NCBI GenBank assembly: GCA_963580285.1
Contig: CAUZLF010000704.1
Coordinates: 124,001 to 188,000, forward strand
Source of the DNA: Lucinisca nassula
Lineage: Eukaryota; Mollusca; Bivalvia; Lucinida; Lucinidae
Direction: 5' to 3'
Length of the DNA stretch: 64,000 nt
Each line of letters opens with the position of its first letter. Position 1 is the stretch's first letter. Of this stretch, positions 53,591-64,000 are shown piece by piece. The translations under genes were made by a program, and so were the position numbers. Below the pieces are notes generated by a model that saw nothing but the letters and a program-made list of their open reading frames with translations, searched no databases and was not told the DNA's origin.

Positions 53591-54240
53591 GGATCAAATG
53601 ATATCCAACAGCTTTCTAACCCTCACCCAAAAACCTTCACTGCATGTTACTCTTTCTTAATTGAAGCTTAACAATTGTTTTAGTTAATTACGTGTCTAGT
53701 TGCACTCTTGATCTGGCTTTTGGGATATCTTTGTTACCAAAGTCTGAATCTCAAACTGCTGAACGCAGGTTGAACAATGGTTCTAATTTCTTACTGTCAG
53801 TTCACCCTCGTCGCGTCTCTAATAATCAGTCGGTTCAGACTGCTTCAACCTCAGATTTGCCCTTTGGAACATCTCAAAGAAATGCATATCAATAAAGCCA
53901 GAACCGCTGAAATGCTGGATCAAATGAAATCCAACAGGTTTCTAACCCTCACCCAAAAACCTTCACTGCATGTTACTCTTTCTTAATTGAAGCTTAACAA
54001 TTGTTTTAGTTAATTACGTGTCTAGTTGCTTTCTTGATCTGGCTTTTGGGATATCTTTGTTACCAAAGTCTGAATCTCAAACTGCTGAACGCAGGTTGAA
54101 CAATGGTTCTAATTTCTTACTGTCAGTTCACCCTCGTCGCGTCTCTAATAATCAGTTGGTTCAGACTGCTTCAACCTCAGGTTTGCCCTTTGGAACATCT
54201 CAAAGAAATGCATATCAATAAAGTCTGAACCGAATCTTAA
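53590..54240 (+). repeat. 326-bp tandem duplication
   Basis: TCTAACCCTCACCCAAAAAC begins at 53615 and 53941 and TTACGTGTCTAGTTGC recurs 326 bp apart, with very few differences. It is an S2-derived higher-order duplication and appears recent. Two 67-codon look-alike frames within are repeat-borne. Confidence 0.9.
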
Positions 54241-54506
54241 TCTTGTCACTCGAACTAAAGAATGGTTCATATAAATGACTCGTCTTAGTTTGCAATTTCT
54301 ACTTTGGGCAATCCCGGTTCATACCTGAGATTATTTAAAGAACATCAGACCGCAATGCACTGATGGTAAAAAAATCAACAGAAATTAATGATACGTCTGA
54401 GTTCTCCCTCGTTTTGTACCAGTCCCCACTTGGTTCTGCCTCGATCATCCTCAAATCGGTATTTTTCAATATCTGGGATAATCATGCATAGTATTATTTA
54501 ACAATT
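54241..54506 (+). repeat. Diverged satellite S2
   Basis: Continues S2-like motifs (AGTCTGAACCGAATCTTAAT, GAACATCAGACCGCAATGCA) and a TACCAGTCCCCACTTGGTTC segment shared with 57360-57390. Confidence 0.6.
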
Positions 54507-54573
54507 AAGGCGTAACTATACAAAATTTAGTGACACAGAGGCCTTTCTGATATTTAATCTTCATCAGTGTGTC
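54507..54573 (+). mobile_element. R-C short repeat, copy 2
   Basis: TTAAGGCGTAACTATACAAA through CAGAGGCCTTTCTGATATTT to CATCAGTGT, nearly the same as 1886-1955. Copies 52 kb apart in unrelated contexts support a mobile or dispersed origin. Confidence 0.65.
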
Positions 54574-55050
54574 TCAACCCTAAAGTTCTGAAACCGAAAC
54601 GGATGATGGACAAGGCCCGGCAAACACAGCACATCCCGCTCTGAGCACACACCGACCGACGTAGCCTATGAGACAGGTCAACTGGAGGCATCAGGTAGGA
54701 GACGTCCACCCGCGGACTTGCAGGCGTCCCCCACCGAGCCAACATCAGCAAACATGACCCACACTCCACGGAAGTCCCGGGCATCAGGAAGGAGATGTCC
54801 AAAGTAGCGAGACTTGAAAATTTAAAATATAACAAAAAGTGTTAACCAAATCCGCTAAGATACATGTCTCACCTGACAAGTCAGTCTTAGTTTTAGAAAC
54901 AAATAGAATTTTATACTGCAAAAATTTAAGGATTTAATATAGTTATTTAAATCAGTACTTGAGCTTTACAATATCAGTTCATCCTCGTTCTGCCTCATTT
55001 CACCTTTGGTTCATCGTCGGATCAGCTATTTTCAAAATATCACAACAAAG
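54574..55050. other. GC-richer unassigned insert, then S2
   Basis: 54574-54835 is GC-richer than its surroundings and matches nothing else here. It holds a loose duplication (GGCATCAGGTAGGAGACGTC and GGCATCAGGAAGGAGATGTC). No convincing frame: the longest is 93 codons and contains no motif. From about 54960 S2 resumes. Confidence 0.45.
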
Positions 55051-55054
55051 CAAT

Positions 55055-55590
55055 ACAAATGTTCTATAAAATGTTATCCTTTGGAAGCAAGGAATACACC
55101 ACAAAACTGGAAAATATGAAGTGTACATGTTTTTCTGGGCAAGACTAGCTAGTTCCGGCAAATTAGGCCTCGTCAGGGACTCTCAAGATATCTTCAAAAT
55201 TCCACAATGGAATCAATGACCCTAAAGGAAAAGAAAATACTAACTTCACTATGATGTAGGGCAGGGAGACTTTTTACGGCCGCCTCACATTTCCACACAT
55301 CAGCTGTAGTGACGTTAAATATGTTCTATAAAAAGGTTATCCTTTGGAAGCGAGGAATACACCACAAAACTGGAAATATGGAGTGAACATGTTTTCTGGG
55401 CCAGACTAGCTAGTTTCGGCCAATTAGGCCTCATCAGTGACCCTCAAGATATTTTCAATATTCCACAATGGAATTAATTATCCCAAAGGACAAGAAAATA
55501 AAAACTACACTATGATATACGGCAGGGAGACTTTTTACGGCTGCCACACATTCCCACACATCAGCTGTAGTGACGTTAAATATGACCAAA
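55055..55590 (+). mobile_element. R-B repeat, two tandem full-length units
   Basis: Units start at about 55058 and 55318 (ATGTTCTATAAAA) and end in CATCAGCTGTAGTGACGTTA at about 55302-55321 and 55559-55578. They give the consensus used elsewhere, about 260 bp. Tandem arrangement means R-B can behave as a satellite as well as a dispersed repeat. Confidence 0.85.
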
Positions 55591-55929
55591 GTAGAAGTAA
55601 AACAAAGATCAAGACTGAAGTGAATCTAAATCTTACTGATTCAGGCAGAACAACGAAATTGGTTAAGTATCCAGTCCAAGTTCAGCGTCGATCTGCTCTA
55701 ATTTACATTTGGTTAAGGATGAATCTGTCTCAGATCAGCCTTTCAAAGTGCAATTTACAGCAAAACAAAGCCTGAACTGAAACTTAGCCCTGCAAATCTT
55801 AAGGTGAAGTATTGTTTTGTTTGCTTACCATACTCAGTTCAGCCTTGTTCTTCTTCATTAGACCCTTAGTTCAGCCTGGATTGGCCTAAGATCAGCTTTT
55901 ATTAGAATCTCAATGCAATTAGGTGTAAA
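55591..55929 (+). repeat. R-A end scrap, S2 and S1 monomers
   Basis: AAAGTAGAAGTAAAACAAAG (55590) is an R-A terminus only about 30 bp long. S2-like sequence to about 55770 and one S1 monomer follow. Confidence 0.65.
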
Positions 55930-56425
55930 TAAAGTAGAGGTAAAACAAAGATCAGGAATCGATGCAATTAACTTACTTCACCCATCAAAGACACCAAAGG
56001 GAAAGAAACACCAACATGAAGCGACCAGACTATAATGGAAACCTAAACAAAGGAAGGCCATAAGGACAGTTTCTTTCCCACAAAATGGCCATATGGCCAT
56101 CCAAAATAAAAAGACACAACTGATACACACAGTAAGTAACAAACAACAACATAAATAAACCGCCACAGAAGAACCGCCTTGGAACGGTCAGTGGAAAGAA
56201 TTCCACATAAACCGATTCCACGTGGCCACAATCCTCGCCCTTACTTCCGTCGCGATTTAGACAAATAATTTGTTTAGTCCGCATGAAGGCCCTCCTAACT
56301 CATCAGTGCAACAACTCCGTGAACACAACTAATCAAACAACCACAGAGATGAAACAACGGCGAGGACTCGAAATCACGAAACCACTGAAATGCTGGAGCA
56401 AAAGAAAACCAACAGTTAGACTCCG
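55930..56425 (+). mobile_element. R-A dispersed element, partial copy
   Basis: AGGTAAAACAAAGATCAGGA through CACAAAATGGCCATATGGCC and ATTTAGACAAATAATTTGTT to CCAACAGTTAGACTCC. Close to the interior of the 797-bp copy at 16142-16938. Confidence 0.75.
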
Positions 56426-57035
56426 AAAGTCTGAACTGTACCTAAGCCCTGCTAAACTCAAGGTGAATTATTGTTGTATTTGCTTACCAGGCCAGTTCAC
56501 CCATGCTCCTCTTCATTTGACCCTTAGTTCAGCCTGGTTTAGCCTAAGATCAGCCTTTCTGAGCAACTCACTGCAATTTAATGTCAATAAATATGTTCTA
56601 GAAAGGGTTATACTTTGGAAACAAACAATACAACACACAACGGGAAAAAATGGAATGTAAGTGTTTCCTGGACCAAACTCGCTAGTTTCGGCCAATTAGG
56701 CCTCATCAGTGAACCTCAAATGCTTTCAAAATTCTACAATGGAATTCAATGATCCAAACAAGGAAAATATAAACTAACTATGATGTAGGACAGGGAGACT
56801 TGTTCAGCTGAAGCCTAAACAGAATCTTAGACCTGCTAAACTCAAGAGGAATTATTGTTTTATTTGATTACCAAGCCCAGTTCACCCTTGTTCGTCTTCA
56901 TTTGACCCTTAAATAAGCCTGGTTGTGCCTCAGATCAGCCTTTCGGAGCATCTCACTGCAATTCAGTGCTAATAAAGCTTGAACTGTATCTTAGCCCCGC
57001 TAAACTCAAGATGATTTATTGTTTTATTTGCCTAC
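56426..57035 (+). repeat. Satellite S1 with one R-B unit
   Basis: S1 monomers flank an R-B unit at about 56588-56795 (ATATGTTCTAGAAAGGGTTA to GTAGGACAGGGAGACTTGTT). Non-coding. Confidence 0.8.
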
Positions 57036-57410
57036 CTGGCCCAGATACGTCTCAGTTCTCCCTCGTTTCGTACCATCCCACCTTTGTTCTGTCTCGATCA
57101 TCCTAACCCTAACCCTAAAGCCTAAACAGAATCTTAGAACTGCTAAACTCAAGATGATTTATTGTTTTATTTGCCTACCAGGAGGCCCAGATACGTCTCA
57201 GTTTTCCCTCGTTTCGTACCATCCCACCTTTGTTCTGTCTCGATCATCCTAACCCTAACCCAAAAGCCTAAACAGAATCTTAGACCTGCTAAACTCAAGA
57301 TGATTTATTGTTTTATTTGCCTACCAGGAGGCCCAGATACGTCTCAGTTTTCCCTCGTTTGGTACCAGTCCCCCCTTGGTTCTGCTTAGATCATCCTTAA
57401 ATCGATATTT
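57036..57410 (+). repeat. ~143-bp S1-derived repeat fused to CCCTAA units
   Basis: Three tandem copies, each pairing an S1 left half (CTAAACTCAAGATGATTTAT...) with GATACGTCTCAGTTTTCCCT and, in the first two, CCTAACCCTAACCC. Telomeric units have been built into the satellite monomer at 57103-57119 and 57247-57261. Confidence 0.8.
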
Positions 57411-58055
57411 TTTTCAATATCAGGGATAATCATACTTAGTATTATTTAACAATATCAGTTCATCCTTGTTCTGCCTCATTTCACCTTTGGTTCATCGTCG
57501 GATCAGCTATTTTCAACATATCTTAACAATGCATTACAATGACGGAAGTGAATCGAAATCTTACTGAACTCAAGCTGAACAATGGAATTGGTTAAGTATC
57601 CAGTCCAAGTTCAGCGTCGATCTGCTCTAATTTACACTTGGGATGAAGCTTCTCAGATCAGCTTTTCTGAGCATCTCAGTGCAATTTACAGTAAACTGAA
57701 ACTTAGCCCTGCAAATGAAACTTAGCTGAACTGAAACTTAGCCTTGCAAATCTCAAGGTGACTTATTGTTTTATTTGCTTACCCTACTCAGTTTACCATT
57801 GTTCTTATCCTTTGACCCTTGTTCTTCTTCATTTGACCCTTAGTTCAGCCTGGATTAGCCTCAGATCAGCCTTTATGAGCATCTAAATGCAATTCGGTGT
57901 AATTTAAGTCTGAGTTGTACCTAAGCCCTCCTCAAGGTAAATTATTGTTTTTATTTGCTTACCAGGCCAGTTCACCTTGTTCCTCTTCAGTTCACACTTA
58001 GTTCAGCCTGGTTTAGCCTAAAATCAGCCTTTATAAGCACCTCATTGCAATTTAG
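57411..58055 (+). repeat. Satellite S2 and S1 monomers
   Basis: Contains a copy of the 54960-55020 S2 segment (GTTCATCGTCGGATCAGCTA) and of the 55660-55740 segment (CAGTCCAAGTTCAGCGTCGA), then S1. Non-coding. Confidence 0.7.
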
Positions 58056-58525
58056 TGTCAATAAATGTTCTAGAAAGGCTTATCCTTTGGAAGCAAGGAA
58101 TACACCACAGAACGGGACGAATGGATTGTACATGTTTTCTGGGCCAGACTCGCTAGTTTCGGCCATTTTGGCCTCATCAGTGATCCTCAAATATTTTCAA
58201 AATTCCACAATGGAATCAAAAAAAAGTATACTACACTATGATGTAGGGCAAGGAGACCTATTACGGCCGCCACATTTTCCAAGAAACCAGCTGTAGTGAT
58301 GTTAAATATGTGTTAGAAAGGGCTATCCTTTGGAAGCATGGAATACATCACAGAACGGGAAAATATGGAGTGTACGTTTTCTGGGCCAGACTCGTTAGCT
58401 TCGGCCATTAAGGCCCCCCTCAGTGACACTCAAATATTTTTAAAATTCCACAATGGAATCAATGATCCCAATGGACAAGAAAATATAAACTACACTATGA
58501 TGTAGGGCAGGTAGACGTGTTCATC
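58056..58525 (+). mobile_element. R-B repeat, two tandem units
   Basis: Starts at about 58062 and 58305. Both contain GGGCCAGACTCGTTAG-type and ACTATGATGTAGGGCA sequence. The second ends near GTAGACGTGTTCATC where S1 resumes. Confidence 0.8.
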
Positions 58526-60600
58526 TAAAGCCTAAACAGAATCTTAGACCTGCTAAACTCAAGAGGAATTATTGTTTTATTTACCAGGCCCAGTTCCCCT
58601 TGTTCTTCTTCATTTGATTCTTAGTTAAGCATGGTTGCGCCTCAGATCAGCCTTTCGTTGCATCTCACTGCAATTCAGTGCTAATAAAGCTTGAACTGAA
58701 TCTTTGCCCCGCTAAACTCAAGATGATTTATTGTTTTATTTGCCTACCAGGCCCTGTTCACCCTTGTTCTTCTTCAGTTGACCCTTAGTTCAGCCGTGAT
58801 TAGTCTCAGATCAGCCTTTATGAGCGTCTCGGTGCAATTAGGTGTTGATAAAGTCTGACCTGAATCTTAACCCTGCAAAACGAAAGGTTAACTTTAGTTT
58901 TATTTCTTACCTGGTCCAGTTCACCCTTGGTTTTCTTCATTTGAACCGTACTTCCACCCGGTTCAGTCTCAGACCAGCCTTTCTGAGCATCTTACTGCAA
59001 TTTAGTGTCAATAAAGCCTAAACGGAATCTTACTCAAGGTGACTTATTGTTTTATTTGCTGACCAGTCCCAGTTCACCCTTGTTCTTCTTCTTTTGACCC
59101 TTAATTCAGCCTGGTTTAGCCACAGATCAACCTTTCTGGGCATCTCACTGCAATTCAGTGTTAATAAAGCCTGAACTGAATCTTAGACCTGCTAAACTCA
59201 AGGTTAATTATTGTTTCATTAGCTTACCAGGCCAAGTTCTTGTTCGTCTTTATTTTACCCTTAGTTCAGCCTGGTTTAGCCTCAGATCAGTGTCAATAAA
59301 GCCTAAACGGAATCTTACTGAAGGTGAATTATTGTTTTATTTGCTTACCAGGCCTAGTTTGCCCTCGTTTATCTTCATTTGACACTTAGCCTCAGATCAG
59401 CCTTTCTGTGCATCTCAACGGCATTCAGTGTTAATAAAGCCTTTACCGAATCTTAGCACTGCTAAACTCAAGGTGAATTATAGTTTTATTTGCTAACCAG
59501 GCCCTGTTAAACCGTGTTCTTCTTCATTTGACCATAAGTTCTGCCTGGTTTAGCCTCAGATCAGGCTTTCTGAGCATCTCAACGACATTTAGTGTTAATA
59601 AAGCCTGTACAAAATCTTAGCACTGCTAAACTCAAGATGAATTATAGTTTTATGTGTTAACCAGGTCGAGTTTACCCGTGTTGTTCTTCATTTGACCCTT
59701 GGTTCCGCCTGGTTTAGCTCAGATTAGCATTTCTGAGCATCTCAATGCAATCAGGTGTTACTTAAGTCTGAACTGAATCTTAGCCCTGCTAAACACGAGT
59801 TGAATTATTGTTTGTTTTTTTTTTTTTTTTTTTTTTTTTTTGCTTACCAGGCCCAATTAATCCTTGTTTTGTTTCTTCATTTGACCCTTGGTTCGGCATG
59901 GTTTAGACTCAGATTAACCTTTCTGAGCATCTTACTGCAATTTAGTGTTAATAAATCCTGAACAGAATCCTAGAGCTGCTAAACCCAATGTGAATTATTG
60001 TTTCATTTGCTTACCAGGCCCGGTTCACCCTTTTTCTTCATTTGACCCTTCGTTCAGCCTGTTGTAGCCTCAGATCAGCCTTTCTGAGCATCTCACCACA
60101 ATTCAGTGTTAATAAAACCCGACCTGAATCATAGCCCTGCTAAACTGAAGTTGAATTTTGGTTGTTTTTTTTAGTTCAGCCTGGTTTAGCATCAGATCAG
60201 CTTTTCTGAGCATCTCATTTGAAATTCAGTGTTGATAAAGCATGAACTTAATCTTAGTCCTGCTAAACTCATGCTTTTTGTTGTTGTTGTTGTTTTATTT
60301 GCTTACCAGACCCAGTTCACCCTTGTTCGTCTTCATTTAACCCTTAGTTCAGCCTGGTTTAGCCTCAGAACAGCCTTTCTGAGCATCTCAAGGCAATTCA
60401 GTGTAGATAAAGCCTTAATATTAGCCCTGCTAAACTCAAGATGAATTATTTTATTTGCTTACCAGGCGCATTTCACCTTTGTTCTTCTTCATTTGACCCT
60501 TAGTTCAGCCTGGTTTAGCCTCAAGTCAGCCTTTGTTTGCGCATACTGCAATGTACTGTTAAAATAAGCTGAAGCTGAATTATAATCTTGCTGAACTCAC
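58526..60600 (+). repeat. Satellite S1 array, dense
   Basis: About twelve forward monomers with the same boxes as 46691-48444. A poly(T) tract (59814-59840) and a (TTG)n stretch (60276-60292) have expanded inside the T-rich part of two monomers. Non-coding. Confidence 0.9.
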
Positions 60601-61114
60601 AGAAAAACCTTCACTAATGATCACATCTTTTAAGCAACCACCTCTCTTCAGCAGTCACAAAAATTCCTCCCATAGAATTTTACTATATATTTTACCTCTG
60701 CTCAGCAGCCACCTCTCTCCTCCAGCCAGCAACCACCTCACAAATCTAAATTCCCTCTATTAAACAGCCAGAGTTAACTCAATTGCAAAACATCAGGTGT
60801 AAAACTAGGAAATTCTCTTTCGGTGTATTTATTAATTTCAAATAACTACCATTGTGATATATTATCAGCAAGTGAAAAGAAACATAAATGATGTAGAGGT
60901 TTCAGATGACATGTCTCAATCATTTATTTTTCTTTTAGTACATCCGTGTTGAGCTGTCTTCAGTAATCACCAATTTGTATCTGTCGATAACAATCCATGC
61001 ATCATCCCAGATATTTCCCTCTGTTGAACAGCCACAACCCTTAAACCGCCAGTTTTTTGTTGTTGTTTTTTTTTTCAGTTTTCCAAGGATTGCTGTATAA
61101 AGGATGTTACACTG
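60601..61114. other. AT-rich insert, nothing recognised
   Basis: Contains repeated CAACCACCTCTCT / CAGCCACCTCTCT words near 60640-60740 and AT-rich sequence. No frame, RNA or repeat shared with the rest of the window. Confidence 0.45.
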
Positions 61115-61369
61115 TAATTGCCATAACTGTTTTCCCGTCACTGTTCTCCATCGTTTGGTCTCATTTCACCATCGTTTACAGTTGGTTCTGCCAGGTTCAG
61201 GGTTAAGCTTTTATCGTTGGGAAATTCTTTGTCCCAACATGGATGAAGCTTCATTAATTTTGTGGGAGGCATTAGCAGAGTATTGCTAGCAACCGCCTTA
61301 AGTCTTGTGTGTATTTCAATTTCATATGGATTACCTGTTTATAACGACGAACTTTCATTCACCATTAAA

Positions 61370-61852
61370 TTAAGAAATAGATCAGCTCTAACTGTGATTT
61401 GTTGTGTAATAAATCACAGTTTGGAGGTCAGTTGTAAAGTAGACAAATCACAAGCGCGTAGCGCGCGTGATTTGTCTACTTACAACTGACCGACAAACTG
61501 TGATTTATTACACAACAAATCACTGGCTAGAGCTGATCTATTTCGATTCTAACACGCTGAAAATCGGTTGTTGTTGTTTCCTTCAAAATCTCACAACTTT
61601 TCGCCATTGTTAGAAGAAATCCCGCTAAAATTATCGACTGAAACACATGCATTTATATCCTTTTCTAACGTTTTCGATGCGAGAAAATGACGTTACACCG
61701 TCTAACGTCAAGTAAATCGACTAGTGACGTCATAAATTTGCAGTTTTTAATGACGTCACACGTCACGCTCTTCCGAGCTGTGATTTGTTGCAGAATAAAA
61801 CACAGTTATTTTGCATTGCCTATATAGGCGCGCTGTGTTAGAATTTATTTTA
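61370..61852. mobile_element. Foldback/MITE-like insertion
   Basis: Absent from D1, where the flanks are joined near 48700-48715. It opens with an 80-bp-per-arm palindrome at 61375-61543 (AAATAGATCAGCTCTAAC to AGAGCTGATCTATTT, centre near 61459 with GCGCG/CGCGC). A CAACAAATCACAG-type motif recurs in both directions, and the element ends GTGTTAGAATTTATTTT, partly complementary to the left end. It has no ORF. Confidence 0.75.
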
Positions 61853-62629
61853 AAGCTTGTCGGTGTGAAATTTTATGTTCCTGGAGAGGATAAGGGGTTT
61901 AAATTGAACATGAAGGAAGACGTTCTCGAGGATGGTTAGCTAAATACTAAATTTCACAAGAATGAAAATAATAATAAAAAACAACAACAATAATAATAAT
62001 AAAAATAATAGTAATAATAATAACGTGTTGTTTTAATAGTCATTTAATTTAGGTCTGCTGTTTTTGTAAATTAAAAGGAAATATTTAGGAACGCTTTGCA
62101 TTCGTTTTCAAAACAATTGGAGGATTAAACTAAGATGACCCAATGCTGAACGAATGTCATAATTGGGCACCTAACTGTAACCTCTAACAATAATCAAATA
62201 AGATTCAGTTGAGGTTCCATGCCATGAGATGTTCAGAAATTCTGAACTGAGGCTTGTCCTTGCACAGCCATGTGTGAATGAGACAGAAGGAGGTTAAACT
62301 GGTGCTGGTGCCGTGTCAATCATGTGTTTAGCTTGTTTAAGAATCCTGAGCTGCAAGAGACATTTAGCATGCGTTCAGACATAAGAGACATTGGAGCAAC
62401 CGCTTTGTTGTGAATCGTTCGATTATTGATGATTTGCTGTTCACTTAATGCCAAACTCAGGCTGGACGGAAGTTGAACCTTTTTCAGTTGAGTAAAGCTA
62501 AAATGTAACTTTTCAGTTGTTTTATTCTGCCTCAGATCAGCCTTTTTGAACATATCACAGCAAATCGGTGTAATTAAAGCCAGAACTGAATCATCATTTT
62601 GCTCACCTCAGCGTGAACAAAGATTAGAA

Positions 62630-62765
62630 GCGGTTCTAACGAGCACTCACAATCTATAGTTGGACCAGAAAAATATCAAACTTTTTATTTAAAAATAAAG
62701 GTTAGTTCTAGAGACAGGATGGATGTCAATTCAGCGCACGGGTGTGTTATTCATAGAAATCGGTA
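62630..62765. mobile_element. MITE M1, partial copy
   Basis: GCGGTTCTAACGAGCACTCA through a CACGGGTGTGTTATTCATAG end. It equals the right half of the M1 copy at 50150-50425 in D1. Confidence 0.65.
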
Positions 62766-63087
62766 AATAATAATCCTGCTGAACTCGTGCCGAAGTTTAG
62801 TATTTATTTGTTGCAAGTCTCAGTTCATTCTCGTTCTGCATAATTTCGTCTTAGTTCGGCCTGGTTTTTGACTTTTGACTCAAACCATCAATTTTGAACA
62901 TATCACAGCAACGCAGTGCCACTTAAATATAAATTGAATCTTAATCTTTCTGACAGCAATGTGAACAAAAGTTCCGACTACTTACATTTTCTGTTCACAA
63001 TCGCTCTGCCTCCATTCACATCACTTCGGCCTAGTCCATCTTCAGATCAGGCTTTTTGAACATCGCACAACAATGCAAAGAATATTA

Positions 63088-63237
63088 ACCAGCAGTCCCA
63101 TGACGTAATCGTGACGTAACATCAACATTTGTGCAACGCAATGACGTTTGTGCAACGTCATATCCTAGTCAGTGCAATGTCATGACGTTGCATCAACGTT
63201 GATTAGACGTTTCCCTAGCGACGGGTTCCTGCTGGGT
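63088..63237. mobile_element. MITE M2 with ACGT-rich core, copy 2
   Basis: ACCAGCAGTCCCATGACGTA and CGACGGGTTCCTGCTGGGT ends, with repeated TGACGT and ACGTCA words between. It is at the same place in the monomer as copy 1 in D1 but about 30 bp longer. Confidence 0.7.
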
Positions 63238-63384
63238 ACTCCTGCGGAACTCAAGCTTAACTGAAACAGTAATTTCTCACAAGTCTGAGTTCATCCTCGT
63301 TCTACCTAATTGCATCCTTGAATGTTCTGCCTAGCACAGTCTCAGATCAGCCTTTTTGAACTTTACACAGCGATTTTAATGTTC

Positions 63385-63715
63385 ATGAATATGTTCTTTA
63401 AAAGGGTTATCCTTTGGAAGCAAGGAATACACCACAGAACTGGAAAATATGAAGTGTGCATGTTTTCTAGGCAAGACTAGCTAGTTTCGGCATAATAGAC
63501 CTCATCAGTGACCCTCAAGTATTTTCAATATTCCACAATAAAATTCCAATGGACAAGAAAATGTACACTACACTATGACGTTGGGCAGGGAGGCTTCTTA
63601 CGGCCGCCACACATTCTCAGACACCAGCTGTAGTGACATTTAATATGTTCTATAAATGGATTAGCCTTTGGAAGTAAGGAATACACCACAGAACTGGAAA
63701 ATATGAAGTGTGCAT
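63385..63715 (+). mobile_element. R-B repeat, one and a part units
   Basis: ATGTTCTTTAAAAGGGTTAT at 63390 and ATATGTTCTATAAATGGATT at about 63643. It contains GGCCGCCACACATTCTCAGA. Interrupts D2 at a place where D1 (near 50975) is uninterrupted. Confidence 0.8.
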
Positions 63716-64000
63716 ATTGTGTGGGCAAGACTAAACTGAATCTTACTCTTGTTCAAAGCAAGGTGAACATTGGTTCGAATACTTACCAGTCTGAGTCTAC
63801 CCTCGTCATGCCTCAGTTTGTCCTTTGTTCAGCCTGGTTCAGCCTCAGATCATACTTTTCTTATCATCTCAAAGCGATTAAATAAGTATTGAGCGCATAC
63901 TGCATCTAAATGCCGCTGTATTCAAGGTAAAAAAGTCTTGTTTCACTCCTAAGTGTCTGTTGACACTTTTTCTGCATAAGATCACCCTCGGTTCCGCGTT

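Larger units (their letters stand above)
61115..63960 (+). repeat. Segmental duplication D2
   Basis: Second copy of the D1 block. It carries the foldback element (61370-61850) and an R-B insertion (63385-63715) but lacks the two SINEs, so the duplication predates those insertions or they were lost. Confidence 0.8.

Noticed and set aside
54554..54835. 93-codon minus-strand ORF in GC-richer insert
   Set aside because: No motif, no second copy and no transcription signals; the length is compatible with chance in GC-richer DNA.

Overview
This is a non-coding-rich eukaryotic window, most likely from a mollusc and probably a bivalve. That assignment is an inference. It rests on vertebrate/mollusc-type TTAGGG arrays, a long repeat opening with an AGCTCACsTGAGCC-type terminus as in many bivalve repeats, tRNA-headed SINEs sharing a GGGCCGTAAAAC tail, and a Ty3/gypsy element with a PNMA-like Gag. 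Almost everything here is mobile or satellite DNA. I see no operons, rRNA genes, CRISPR arrays or intact conventional host genes.

Layout. Positions 1-7.4 kb hold interstitial telomeric repeats, a 76-bp satellite and a duplicated block. Positions 7.9-11.0 kb hold a long gene for a Crypton-like tyrosine-recombinase protein with two N-terminal zinc-finger motifs and one frameshift, followed by a 135-bp minisatellite. Positions 12-20.3 kb are a duplicated unit of about 3.9 kb rich in GGCC motifs; one copy carries an inserted 797-bp repeat (family R-A) and the other shows the empty site. Positions 21.2-24.0 kb are a mollusc-type repeat carrying a 145-bp minisatellite and a MITE. Positions 25.5-38.6 kb are one complete 13.07-kb Ty3/gypsy element on the minus strand, with two 666-bp LTRs that read as identical, CAGA target duplications, PPT, Gag, and protease/RT/RNase H/integrase broken at two points. 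It landed 34 bp upstream of an unrecognised two-ORF gene (38628-40542). From 40.5 kb to the end there is a satellite landscape of about 163-bp monomers and a diverged relative, peppered with R-A and R-B repeats, SINEs, MITEs and a segmental duplication (48.4-51.2 and 61.1-64.0 kb).

The most striking item is a 465-bp miniature LTR retrotransposon (TRIM) at 45516-45980. It has 173-bp LTRs, an 18-nt primer binding site matching the tRNA-Leu 3' end, a polypurine tract and ACAAT target duplications. Each LTR contains a 5S-rRNA-like segment in which the A-box and C-box lie at exactly the spacing found in 5S genes. This is the design of the Cassandra elements of plants, here in what appears to be an animal genome.

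The pieces interact mainly by nesting and capture. The TRIM sits inside an R-A copy. The retrotransposon carries a SINE, tRNA-like sequence, zinc-finger-linker repeats and an R-B scrap. The orphan gene ends in R-B/satellite sequence, and a piece of its 3' end recurs twice, inverted, nearby. Family names R-A, R-B and R-C are mine.
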